From Candidatus Sericytochromatia bacterium (lineage in GTDB: Bacteria; Cyanobacteriota; Sericytochromatia; JACMPN01), in contig JACMPN010000464.1 of assembly GCA_014377495.1 (NCBI GenBank), positions 1 to 21,309 of the forward strand: DNA of 21,309 nt. The letters are read 5' to 3'. Positions 7,642 to 14,975 of this stretch are shown one piece after another. Positions within the stretch are counted from its first letter, which is position 1. Every line of letters starts with the position of its first letter. The position numbers were made by a program, and so were the translations under genes. The notes below the pieces were generated by a model. The model did not search any database and had not been told where the DNA came from. It was given only the letters and a program-made list of their open reading frames with translations.

Positions 7642-8406
7642 TCAGGTCACCGTCTGGGGCTGCTTGTCCGGGCGGGCGATGAATGCCGCTTCACGGTCAT
7701 TGGTTTGCCAGGCCTGGGCAAATTTGGCGAGGGGCACGACCCGGATCCCGCCGTAGATCAGTCCCCGGCCCGGGTCGTTGATGTGCACGCCGGCCTTGTC
7801 GATCGCCGTGACCAGCACGTAATGCCCGAGGCTGTGATACGACGGATCGATCAGCCGGGGGGCGACGCAGCAGATCGCCAGGCCGCCAGCCTGCACGTGG
7901 GCCGTCAGGGCAGCGATGGAACTCTTCGTCTCGGCCGTGGCGTCGAGGCCATAGTGGCGGGCCCCTTTTGCCAAATGCTCGACGCTGGTCCCGTCACCGG
8001 GCCGCCATTGGCCGGTGCCCTTGATGCGCGCCGTCCGCACCTGGCGGCTGGCAAGTTGCGGTTGGGCCTTGACCCGGTTGAAGGCGATCGCGGCCATGAC
8101 CACGCAGGCCGGACCGCAGTTCCCGTTGCGTCCGAGGGCCTCGTTCGGATTCCACTCCGAGCGGAACTGGGTGACGAAGAACCGCAGCGGATCGCCGAGC
8201 ACCGGCGTCGTGGGGCGGGCGTTCCGAGTGGCACTGGCCACCGACACCGATCGGCTGCTCGGCTGCGTTGACGGGGCGGCAACGGCCGACGTGGGCAGCA
8301 GCACGATCGCGGCCATGGCAAGCGACAGAAATCGTGTCGACATGCCGTAAGGCCGCCGAGGGGCGAACGCGGGTTGAGATGACATCTGGCACGCAGGACT
8401 GATCAT
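7642..8406 (-). CDS. exported C39-like cysteine peptidase
   Basis: 254 residues on the minus strand. The first ATG (8406) has a good Shine-Dalgarno, GGAGAGG, with normal spacing. It gives a 21-residue polar stretch before the signal peptide, whose core is LSLAMAAIVLLPTSAVAA; an internal ATG at 8343 would begin nearer the signal but has no ribosome site. The mature part has the Peptidase_C39_2 pattern: NCGPACVVMAA with catalytic Cys97, GHYVLVTAID with His195, and INDPGRG with Asp211. Such papain-fold domains cleave or bind peptides outside the cytoplasm; unlike C39 domains of bacteriocin exporters there is no ABC transporter attached and none nearby. Target unknown. The gene is divergent from the sensor kinase at 8775, so both could share a control region. 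Confidence 0.85.
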   Translation of the reverse strand: MISPACQMSSQPAFAPRRPYGMSTRFLSLAMAAIVLLPTSAVAAPSTQPSSRSVSVASATRNARPTTPVLGDPLRFFVTQFRSEWNPNEALGRNGNCGPACVVMAAIAFNRVKAQPQLASRQVRTARIKGTGQWRPGDGTSVEHLAKGARHYGLDATAETKSSIAALTAHVQAGGLAICCVAPRLIDPSYHSLGHYVLVTAIDKAGVHINDPGRGLIYGGIRVVPLAKFAQAWQTNDREAAFIARPDKQPQTVT

Positions 8407-8774
8407 GGGCTGAACCTCTCCATTGGCGCATCGTCGGGTATCATCGGGCGGCCGAAACGACGACCCTATCTCACTTATACGTCTGCACGGTGGCTGTATT
8501 TGATAACAGTCCTAACGATCCGCTAACCGTCGTGACGAAATCCTGAGGCATGTAACGGTCGCCGTCGGGCGGGACGTTGCCAGGGTCGCCCGCCCCGGCC
8601 CGGTGCCCTCGGCGGTGGCAACACCGGGCGAACGACGACCACAAGGCCCGCCATGACTGGGGAAGGCACCGCATTACCGCATGTCCGCTGTTGCCTGCGT
8701 GAGGCGGCGTTACCGGCTACGATGCGCAGGGCAATTTTTCGCGGTTTGCCGGTGCCCAGAGGGGGTATCCCACT
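8407..8774. other. divergent intergenic control region
   Basis: No gene seen in 368 bases between the divergent peptidase and kinase genes. It contains several GC-rich inverted repeats: GGGCGGG (8567-8573) with CCCGCCC (8589-8595), and GCCCGGTG (8599-8606) with CACCGGGC (8622-8629). In such GC-rich DNA these are weak evidence. AGAGGGGG at 8758-8765 is the likely ribosome site for the TTG start at 8775. Confidence 0.4.
8474..8479 (-). promoter_or_regulatory. candidate -10 element for the C39-like peptidase gene
   Basis: On the minus strand TATAAG (five of six consensus bases) would start transcription near 8467 and give a leader of about 60 bases. No convincing -35 lies 16-18 bases upstream. 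Confidence 0.35.
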
Positions 8775-11510
8775 TTGCCAGTGCTTCCTGCATCGTTTTG
8801 GCTGCGTGCCGGCATCGTCTTTGCGCTGTACGTGTTGACGGCCGAGGCCGGCCTCAGCCTGGCGCCCGTGCACAGTGTCGTCACGCTCGTCTGGCCGCCG
8901 TCCGGGATCGCCGTGGCGGCGCTCCTGCTGTTTGGCGTCCGGATGTGGCCGGTCATCGCGGCGGCGGCCTTCCTCGTCAATGTGGTGATCGTGCCGCTGC
9001 CCACCGCCATCGGGATCGCCATTGGCAATACCCTCGCGGCCGTCGCCGCTGCATACGGGCTGATCACGCTCTTCGGCTTTCGCTTGTCGCTGGAACGCAA
9101 TCATGACGTCCTCGGCCTGGTGCTCGCCGCCATGCTGAGCACGGCGATCAGCGCCACGGTCGGGATGGCCAGCCTCTGGCTGGGGGGGCTCGCCGGCAGC
9201 CCCGATCTCCCCCGGATCTGGGCCACCTGGTGGTTTGGGGACATGCTGGGCATCCTGCTCGTCACCCCGTTCCTCGTCACCTGGGCCTGCCCTAGCAGTT
9301 GGGAGCGGCGCACCCTGCTGGCGCCCGGCAAACTGCTCCTCGCCCTGATCGTCGTCTGCCTGGTCGTCTCCGGCTTTTTGACCGGTGGGGTGTTCAGCCC
9401 CCATGCCCTCACGTATGCCAGTTTTCCACTGCTGATCGGGGCTGCCGTCCGGTATGGTCCCCGGGGCACGACGACGGCGCTTTTGGCCGTCGCCTGCAGT
9501 ACCCTGGCCATGACGGTTGCGGGCATTGGCCCCTTCGTGTCCGGCAGCCTGGGTGAGCGCCTGCTCAATCTCCAGGCCTTCCTGGCGGTCGAAGCGATCA
9601 CGGTGCTGATCCTGGCGGCTGCCCTGACCGAACACCAGCACGCCGAGGCGGCCCGCCAGCGCACCGACGAACGCTACCGCCGCATCATCGAGACCACCGA
9701 AGAAGGGGTCTGGGTCCTGGATGCCGAGGCCCGAACCGTTTTCACCAATGTCAGGATGGGCGACATGCTGGGCTATCGGCCCGACGAAATGCTCGGCCGG
9801 CCGATGTTCGCCTTTATGGACGACGCCGCAAAGGCTGTGGCGCGCGTCAACTGGGAAAGACGGCTGCATACGGCGCAGGAGACCCACGACTTCACCTTTC
9901 GGCACAGGGACGGTCACCCCGTGGCGACCCTCGTGGCCGCCAGCCCCATCGTCGAGGGCGGCCGCTTTGTCGGAGCCCTGGGCATGGTCACCGACATCAC
10001 CGAACGGAAACGCCACGAAGTGCGGCTCGCCGAAAGCGAGTCGCTCCTCGCCGAGTCTCAACGCCTGACGCATATCGGCAGCTGGCAGTGGGACATGACC
10101 CGTGATCACCTGATGTGGTCCGAGGAGTTGTTCCGCATCTTCGATTTGTCGCCGCAGGAATTTGCCGGGACCTTCGACGCCTTTACGCAGCGGGTGCATC
10201 CGGAAGACCGGGCCGACGTGGACGAGCTCGTGCGGCAGGCCTCGGCATCGGCGACCGGGCAGGTGTTCACGGTGCTGGTGCGCATCATCCGACCCGACGG
10301 GACGATCCGCCATGTCTTCAACCACTTCCGGGTGGTGTTGGACCCGGACGGGCGCCCGCTCAGATTCATTGGCACCTGCCAGGACGTCACCGAGCAGCGG
10401 CAGACCGAACGTGACCGGGACGCATACCTCCGCCAAATCGAGACGGAACACCGCCGCTCCGCCGCCATCGTCTACTCGCTGTCCGAAGGGCTGCTCCTCG
10501 TCGGTGCCGATCAGCGCATCGAGCAGGTCAACTGCAGCGCCTGCACCCTCCTGGGGCGGGACGCATCGACGCTGATCGGTCTGACCTGCCAGGAAGCCCT
10601 CGGGATCGACTGTCCCAACACCCGGGTCTTGGACCGGATACAGGCCCTGCCTAGGCCCGGCGCGTCGCCCCTGGCGTTGCGGCTCAATGCTGTGCCGATC
10701 GATGTCGGGGACACCCTCGTCATCACCCTGCGCGACGTCACCCATGAAGAGGAGGTCAGCCGCCTGAAGTCGGATTTCATTTCACTGGCTGCCCACGAAC
10801 TGCGGACGCCGATGACGATCATGCAAGGGTATCTGGCGCTGCTGATCGCGGGCGATCGCTATCCCCTCGACGAGGCCCGGCGGGCCCAGATGCTGGAGAG
10901 CATCCACCAGCAGGGTCAGCGCTTGGGCCGCATCATCGACGACCTCCTGCGGGTCGCCCAGATCGAGCAGGGGCGTTTGCCGGTGCGCCCCCAGGCCATC
11001 GCCATCGATCAACTGATGTCACGCATCGTCGACGAGTTGCAGCCGATCGCCGCGGCCCGTGCCACGGTCATGCGTCTGCAAATTCGCGATGATGCGCCGT
11101 TGCCCGCCATCTGGGCGGACAGCGATCATGTCAGCCGCATCCTGATCAACCTCGTGGACAACGCCATCAAGTACTCGCCACCCCACACCACCGTCGAGAT
11201 CGGCGCCCAGCACGTCGGTGCGTATGTACGGATCGAGGTGACCGATCATGGCCCCGGCATCCCGGCCACCGAAACCTCCTACATTTTTGAGAAATTCCGC
11301 CGGATCGCCAGGCCGGAAACGCTCAGCCAACGTGGCACCGGTCTGGGACTGTTCATTTCCCGTCAATTGGTTGAAATGCAGGGCGGGATCATCCTGGTCT
11401 GCAGTGAAGCCGGGGCCGGCAGCACCTTCGCCTTTACGTTGCCCACCTGCGACGTCCAAGCCACAGCCGAGGCGATACCCCCGGCCGGACTCGCAGACAG
11501 AGCCGCTTAG
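8775..11510 (+). CDS. MASE1 and triple-PAS sensor histidine kinase
   Basis: 911 residues. Start TTG at 8775 has AGAGGGGG nine bases upstream. Residues about 5-290 form a MASE1 membrane sensor with many hydrophobic helices and the diagnostic WWFGDMLGILLVTPFL segment. Three PAS domains follow: about 298-413 (GVWVLDAEARTVF to DITERK), 425-545 (GSWQWD, RVHPEDR, DVTEQ; PAS_3 type) and 557-658 (EGLLLV, ending RDVTHEEE). HisKA has SLAAHELRTP with phospho-acceptor His674; the HATPase has the N box LVDNAIKYSP (Asn796), DHGPGIP and GTGLGLFIS. It is therefore a complete transmembrane kinase. No receiver domain is attached and no response regulator gene is adjacent, so it is an orphan. The signal is unknown; MASE1 ligands are generally undefined. 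Confidence 0.94.
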   Translation: MPVLPASFWLRAGIVFALYVLTAEAGLSLAPVHSVVTLVWPPSGIAVAALLLFGVRMWPVIAAAAFLVNVVIVPLPTAIGIAIGNTLAAVAAAYGLITLFGFRLSLERNHDVLGLVLAAMLSTAISATVGMASLWLGGLAGSPDLPRIWATWWFGDMLGILLVTPFLVTWACPSSWERRTLLAPGKLLLALIVVCLVVSGFLTGGVFSPHALTYASFPLLIGAAVRYGPRGTTTALLAVACSTLAMTVAGIGPFVSGSLGERLLNLQAFLAVEAITVLILAAALTEHQHAEAARQRTDERYRRIIETTEEGVWVLDAEARTVFTNVRMGDMLGYRPDEMLGRPMFAFMDDAAKAVARVNWERRLHTAQETHDFTFRHRDGHPVATLVAASPIVEGGRFVGALGMVTDITERKRHEVRLAESESLLAESQRLTHIGSWQWDMTRDHLMWSEELFRIFDLSPQEFAGTFDAFTQRVHPEDRADVDELVRQASASATGQVFTVLVRIIRPDGTIRHVFNHFRVVLDPDGRPLRFIGTCQDVTEQRQTERDRDAYLRQIETEHRRSAAIVYSLSEGLLLVGADQRIEQVNCSACTLLGRDASTLIGLTCQEALGIDCPNTRVLDRIQALPRPGASPLALRLNAVPIDVGDTLVITLRDVTHEEEVSRLKSDFISLAAHELRTPMTIMQGYLALLIAGDRYPLDEARRAQMLESIHQQGQRLGRIIDDLLRVAQIEQGRLPVRPQAIAIDQLMSRIVDELQPIAAARATVMRLQIRDDAPLPAIWADSDHVSRILINLVDNAIKYSPPHTTVEIGAQHVGAYVRIEVTDHGPGIPATETSYIFEKFRRIARPETLSQRGTGLGLFISRQLVEMQGGIILVCSEAGAGSTFAFTLPTCDVQATAEAIPPAGLADRAA

Positions 11511-11576
11511 CGATCACAGCAATCACCGGAAAATCAGCTGCCAGAAGCGACGGTAGCAGTTGTGCCCTGCCGATCG

Positions 11577-11701
11577 AATCAGATACCGGTAGTAAAGTCC
11601 GTCGGATCGGACGAAATAATTGGCCGGAATGAGATACCGACCCCCCAAACCGGTATTCGGAACGACAATTCAATTGCCCTAGTGCTTTCATCGGGCAATT
11701 G
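11577..11701 (+). other. inverted-repeat-rich intergenic segment upstream of rpsU
   Basis: Three nested or adjacent pairings: ATACCGGT (11583-11590) with ACCGGTAT (11649-11656), enclosing GTCCG (11597-11601) with CGGAC (11608-11612); then CAATTGCCC (11671-11679) with GGGCAATTG (11693-11701). A near-perfect direct repeat AATSAGATACCG lies at 11577-11588 and 11628-11639. It ends before the predicted rpsU promoter, so it is not the rpsU leader from that promoter. It could be the 3' end of the kinase transcript, a small RNA, or a binding region. Confidence 0.4.
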
Positions 11702-11765
11702 CCTGGCGCTCGTCACGCACAGGGGGTGAAAAGGCTCGCTGAGTTTGGCAACACGGCCCATCGTT

Positions 11766-11794
11766 TTGCTGAACACGCGTGACCATGCTATGCT
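11766..11794 (+). promoter_or_regulatory. candidate rpsU promoter
   Basis: TTGCTG (11766-11771), a 17-base spacer, and TATGCT (11789-11794) preceded by TGC, which makes an extended -10. Transcription would begin near 11801 and give a leader of about 50 bases. Confidence 0.55.
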
Positions 11795-11850
11795 TGGCAC
11801 CTGTGAGAAATGACAGCGACATTTTATTTGGTTCGGAAGGGGGTGAAAAT

Positions 11851-12024
11851 ATGGCAGAAGTTCGTCTCGGCGAGAACGAATCTATTGACAGCGCCCTTAA
11901 ACGGTTCAAAAAGAAGATTCAAAAAGCCGGCGTCCTGACCGAAATCAAACGGCGGGAACGTTACGAAAAACCCAGCGATAGCCGGCGTAAAGCCGAAGCC
12001 TCGCGGGCTCGCCGGGCTCGTTAA
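11851..12024 (+). CDS. rpsU: 30S ribosomal protein S21
   Basis: 57 residues starting MAEVRLGENESIDSALKRF, with the family's invariant pattern: beta strand, then NESIDSALKRFKKKIQKAG, then RRERYEKPSDSRRKAEASRAR, ending in a basic tail. S21 is a small basic protein of the 30S subunit that helps place mRNA during initiation. The ATG at 11851 directly follows a strong GGAAGGGGGTGA ribosome site; the upstream in-frame ATG at 11779 overlaps the predicted promoter and is rejected. It is a single-gene unit between a recognisable promoter and a strong terminator. Its codons are less GC-rich than its neighbours, as expected for a highly expressed small gene. Confidence 0.96.
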   Translation: MAEVRLGENESIDSALKRFKKKIQKAGVLTEIKRRERYEKPSDSRRKAEASRARRAR

Positions 12025-12041
12025 TCGGCAAAGACTGGCCC

Positions 12042-12071
12042 AGAACCTTCCTCACTCAGGAAGGTTCTTTT
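12042..12071 (+). terminator. rho-independent terminator of rpsU
   Basis: Stem AGAACCTTCCT (12042-12052) with AGGAAGGTTCT (12058-12068), five-base loop, followed by further T residues. It is 17 bases after the rpsU stop. Confidence 0.92.
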
Positions 12072-12142
12072 GCGTTTGGTACCCTGCTGCTGTAACCCAC
12101 CGCTACTCCGCTCGAAGTATCCCGTGAGTCGAAAGCGTGCCC

Positions 12143-12583
12143 ATGACGTCACCGATCTTCCTCACTGTCCGGCACATTCCGGCCGAAAGCCTCGGCATCC
12201 GCGGCCTGTTGCTGTCGGAAAACGAGGTCCGCTGGGTCGGTGCGACGGATCCACCCCTGCAAGCGCCTTGGCTCGACTGGCGGCTCAATCGGCAGAGCGC
12301 CGCAGGCGAACTATTCTGGCGGGCCGTGTCGACGGGCCACAGCCGTGCCATCGCCGACCTGGTCCCAGCCCTGCCGCTGCCGTCCGGGCCGTTGGATGCC
12401 CTGGCCCGTCACTGTGTGGCCCAGGACCGGGACAGCTCCCTGCAGATCGCCACCGGCGTCGTCGAACGCCGCTGGGGCAAGGCGCTGGCCCGGGCCCTGC
12501 TGGCGGCTGGCATCCCGGAGACTTCGCCGGGCCGCACCTTGACCGTTACCGAGCCCGGCATGCTGCAACTGGCCGCGGAGTGA
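12143..12583 (+). CDS. hypothetical protein
   Basis: 146 residues from ATG 12143; a GTG at 12137 two codons earlier is an alternative, and neither has a clear ribosome site. I do not recognise the family. The sequence has no signal peptide, membrane segment or metal motif. It contains an aromatic patch APWLDWRLN, a predicted helical middle, a segment RRWGKALARALLAAG and a C-terminal strand-like stretch TLTVTEPGMLQLAA. It is predicted to be a small soluble cytoplasmic protein. It follows the rpsU terminator and precedes a separate promoter-like element, so it appears to be monocistronic. Strong third-position GC bias in this frame supports it as coding. Confidence 0.65.
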   Translation: MTSPIFLTVRHIPAESLGIRGLLLSENEVRWVGATDPPLQAPWLDWRLNRQSAAGELFWRAVSTGHSRAIADLVPALPLPSGPLDALARHCVAQDRDSSLQIATGVVERRWGKALARALLAAGIPETSPGRTLTVTEPGMLQLAAE

Positions 12584-12635
12584 TCGGGCACGCCTCCCGT
12601 CCTGATCCTGGACCCCGGAGGACCGCCCGCCCGGG

Positions 12636-12644
12636 TGCTATGCT
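12636..12644 (+). promoter_or_regulatory. candidate extended -10 promoter element
   Basis: TGCTATGCT, identical to the extended -10 before rpsU (11786-11794). It would start transcription near 12651, about 40 bases before ATG 12690. No -35 match is seen, as is common for extended -10 promoters. Confidence 0.45.
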
Positions 12645-12689
12645 GGCGTGTCGATCAAACCCGCCCCTGGCTGCCGAAAGAGCGTCTGC

Positions 12690-13511
12690 ATGTCCCTGAA
12701 GATCACCCGTCTCCATGAATTGGCCCGCAAGGCCAAGGTGGTGACGAGCCAGCGGGCTGACTACGACGCCGCAGTCTATTGCAAGGAAAACCTCGATGAG
12801 CTGATCGACGCCTATCTCGACAGCGTCTTTATCCTGGGGCAGTATGAAACCACCCTGCCGACAATGTTCAAAAAAGAGCGACCGGACCGGGACAAGGCCG
12901 TGCGGCAGGACACTAACGCCCTGTCAGCCCAGGATCCGGACGGTCCCCTGTCCATGTCGGCGCTGTCCCATTTCTTCTTGAGCCACCCGGGGCCCCATGC
13001 GGTCACGGCGGATTTCGGGTTCAGCTACGTCGAGCGCGAGCCGTACCTGGTGCGGGGTCGGGGCTCCAGCAACAACTACGAAGGGTCCGGGACACAGCTG
13101 GACTACGTCCTGAAAGGCGAGCCGGACGGCCGACTGATGCTGGCCCAGTACAAGTCGGCGATCGATACGCCGCCGTTCAATGCGTTGGTCCAGCTGGTGG
13201 CCTATTCGGCGATGGTTTCCAACGAGGCGCAGATGAACCGCCTGCGGGCGTCCTGCCCGGATGCCGGCTTTGCAGCGCCGCCCTCGCTGCCGATGGACCT
13301 GTGTCTGATCTTCAACCACAACGGTCGCACGAAAAATCAGACCCTGAACAACAACTGGGACGACTCGCTGGCCGTCGTCCAGGTGATCTGCCAGAAACTC
13401 GTCCGCCCCAAACAAATCGCCCGCTACATCCGCCAGATCCACCTGGTGCAGGCAACAGTGGGCAACGGAACGATTTCATTTGCGGCGTTTGCCCCGGCAG
13501 CTGTGCACTGA
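12690..13511 (+). CDS. hypothetical protein, possible PD-(D/E)XK-like fold
   Basis: 273 residues from ATG 12690. No family recognised with confidence. The N-terminal third is helical and charged; residues 110-170 hold the best-ordered part: FGFSYVEREPYLVRG, then QLDYVL (Asp138), an eight-residue turn, and LMLAQYK (Gln153-x-Lys155), then a helix PPFNALVQLVAYSAM. An acidic residue ending one strand and a (D/E/Q)-x-K ending the next, followed by a Gln/Tyr-bearing helix, resembles the PD-(D/E)XK nuclease core. Motif spacing alone is weak evidence and the canonical Glu is Gln here. The C-terminal part has LCLIFNHNGRTKNQ and a basic helix. No signal peptide; cytoplasmic. It ends five bases from the convergent lipoprotein gene. 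Confidence 0.7.
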   Translation: MSLKITRLHELARKAKVVTSQRADYDAAVYCKENLDELIDAYLDSVFILGQYETTLPTMFKKERPDRDKAVRQDTNALSAQDPDGPLSMSALSHFFLSHPGPHAVTADFGFSYVEREPYLVRGRGSSNNYEGSGTQLDYVLKGEPDGRLMLAQYKSAIDTPPFNALVQLVAYSAMVSNEAQMNRLRASCPDAGFAAPPSLPMDLCLIFNHNGRTKNQTLNNNWDDSLAVVQVICQKLVRPKQIARYIRQIHLVQATVGNGTISFAAFAPAAVH

Positions 13512-13516
13512 CCCCT

Positions 13517-13828
13517 TTAGCGATCCGTGGCGTTGATCAGGCACTTGATGACGGCGACTGTGAGCACACCGGATGCCGTGGCATCAACACCTCCGGCAGC
13601 CATTTTGGCATCGGCCCTGGCCATCTCCGCATCCGTCAGACCGCTGTTGATCCGGGCGACGATGCAGTCCTGCGTCTTTTGGGGCATGTCGATCTTCCGA
13701 CCCTGTTCGAACAGCTTCTGACTGACCGCCTGGCGGGGGGTCAGGCCGGGGGTCAGGACGGACCCCCCACAGCCGGTAGCCGCCGAGCAGAGGGCAATGA
13801 TCAGGAGGGGGGTGGCGATGGATTTCAT
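13517..13828 (-). CDS. small lipoprotein, function unknown
   Basis: 103 residues on the minus strand. Residues 1-19 form a lipoprotein signal (MKSIATPLLIIALCSAATG) with lipobox ATGC and lipidated Cys20. The mature part is predicted helical: TPRQAVSQKLFEQGRKI, then DCIVARINSGLTDAEMARAD, then a Gly/Ala stretch and VAVIKCLINAT. Two further cysteines (in QDCIV and IKCLI) are suited to a disulfide between two helices. I do not know the family. The Shine-Dalgarno is GAAAGG with long spacing. It lies just behind the nrdB terminator hairpin, so it is probably separately transcribed. Confidence 0.8.
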   Translation of the reverse strand: MKSIATPLLIIALCSAATGCGGSVLTPGLTPRQAVSQKLFEQGRKIDMPQKTQDCIVARINSGLTDAEMARADAKMAAGGVDATASGVLTVAVIKCLINATDR

Positions 13829-13874
13829 GGTCAGGGCGCCTTTCAGTCAGCGATCCTTTAATCCATAGCACGCT

Positions 13875-13909
13875 CAAGGGGCTGAATCGCAACGCAAGTC
13901 AGCCCCTTG
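13875..13909 (-). terminator. hairpin ending the nrd operon
   Basis: Eleven-base perfect inverted repeat: CAAGGGGCTGA at 13875-13885 and TCAGCCCCTTG at 13899-13909, loop 13 bases. On the minus strand it follows the nrdB stop by about 45 bases. There is no clear T run. No plus-strand gene ends here, so the nrd operon is the likely user. Confidence 0.6.
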
Positions 13910-13954
13910 GCATTTTGGTCCGGCGGCGGCCCCTGCCCAACGCCGATCGTGCGC

Positions 13955-14962
13955 CTAGAAGGCGTCGGAAAAGCTCATCTCGTCGAGTTTGACCTCGAAG
14001 CCCTTTTGATATTCCGTCACCCGCTTTTCGAAGAAGTTCGTCAGCGGCTGCACGTCCTGCAGGGTCATGAAGCCAAAGGGATTGCCCACCTTGTACTGCG
14101 GTGCATAGCCCAGCTGCACGAGGCGCTGATCGGCGCAATAGCGCAGGTAATCCGCCATCTGGCCCCGGGAAATCCCGGTAACGCCGAGTTGCAGCACGTC
14201 ATCGGCAAACTGCAACTCAATCTCGATGGCCTCGCCGATCATCTGGCGCACGGTCGACTCCAGGGCCGGGGTGAACAGGGCGGGATACTCCACGCGCAGC
14301 TCGGCCACGACCGTCATCGCCGCTTCCAGGTGCATGCTCTCGTCCCGGAAGACCCAGTTCGTCGCCGTGGCCAGGCCGGGCAATAGCCCCTTGCTGCGCA
14401 GGAAGTAGACGTAGGCGAAGGAACTGAAGAAGAACAGGCCTTCGATACAGGAGGCAAAGCAGATCAGGTTGATGACGAACTGCTGTTTTTTGTCATCCGT
14501 GTCCAGCACGTCGAGCTTCTCGATGCTGTCCATGTAACGGAAGGCGAAGTCGGCTTTGGCTTTGACGCTGGGGATCGACTCGTAGGCGGCAAAGGCCTCC
14601 CGCCGCTCCTCAGGGTCACTGATGTAGGTGTCGACGAGCAACAGGTATGTCTCCACATGCAGCATCTCGTCGTAGAGCTGCTTGCCCAGGAACATCCGGT
14701 ACTCCGGCGAGTTCACGTGCTTGTAGAGGTTCAGCACCAGGTTGTGGGCGACGATGTTGTCGGCCGTGGCGAAGAACGCCACCAACCGGCGGATCAGGTG
14801 GGCCTCAGGGGCCGTGATCCGCTCGCGCAGGTCGGTCAGGTCGATGCTGAAATCCAGCTCGTCCGTCGTCCACAGATTCTTTTGGGAATCCCGGTACTGC
14901 TGGAAGAACTGCGGATAACGCATCGGCCGCAGGGTCATTTCAATCTTGGAGTCGAGTAGCAA
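13955..14962 (-). CDS. nrdB: ribonucleoside-diphosphate reductase, beta (radical) subunit, class Ia
   Basis: 335 residues. The start is TTG at 14962: AGGAGA at 14975-14970 lies seven bases upstream, and the resulting N-terminus MLLDSKIEMTLRPMRYPQFF fits the family; a later ATG would cut off conserved residues. This subunit generates the radical that NrdA uses to reduce ribonucleotides. The diiron ligands are complete: Asp68, Glu99, His102 (DEMLHVETY), Glu174 (CIEG), Glu208 and His211 (RDESMH). Tyr106 occupies the radical-tyrosine position, so this is a tyrosyl-radical enzyme rather than a tyrosine-lacking class Ic type. The C-terminal tail has the radical-path Tyr (EYQKG) and an acidic end for NrdA docking. 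It lies eleven bases after nrdA and its ribosome site overlaps the nrdA stop, so the two are translationally coupled. Confidence 0.96.
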   Translation of the reverse strand: MLLDSKIEMTLRPMRYPQFFQQYRDSQKNLWTTDELDFSIDLTDLRERITAPEAHLIRRLVAFFATADNIVAHNLVLNLYKHVNSPEYRMFLGKQLYDEMLHVETYLLLVDTYISDPEERREAFAAYESIPSVKAKADFAFRYMDSIEKLDVLDTDDKKQQFVINLICFASCIEGLFFFSSFAYVYFLRSKGLLPGLATATNWVFRDESMHLEAAMTVVAELRVEYPALFTPALESTVRQMIGEAIEIELQFADDVLQLGVTGISRGQMADYLRYCADQRLVQLGYAPQYKVGNPFGFMTLQDVQPLTNFFEKRVTEYQKGFEVKLDEMSFSDAF

Positions 14963-14969
14963 GGGGAAA

Positions 14970-14975
14970 TCTCCT
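14970..14975 (-). promoter_or_regulatory. ribosome binding site deciding the nrdB TTG start
   Basis: AGGAGA on the minus strand, sharing two bases with the nrdA TAG stop (14976-14974), seven bases before the TTG at 14962. Confidence 0.8.

Noticed and set aside
8567..8629. GC-rich inverted repeats as an operator or terminator
   Set aside because: Overlapping 7-8 base repeats in very GC-rich DNA are expected by chance, and no gene ends just before them.
8523..10745. 740-codon minus-strand open frame opposite the histidine kinase
   Set aside because: Antisense shadow: the product is rich in Gly, Asp, Gln and Arg without domains, while the plus strand encodes an intact MASE1-PAS kinase.
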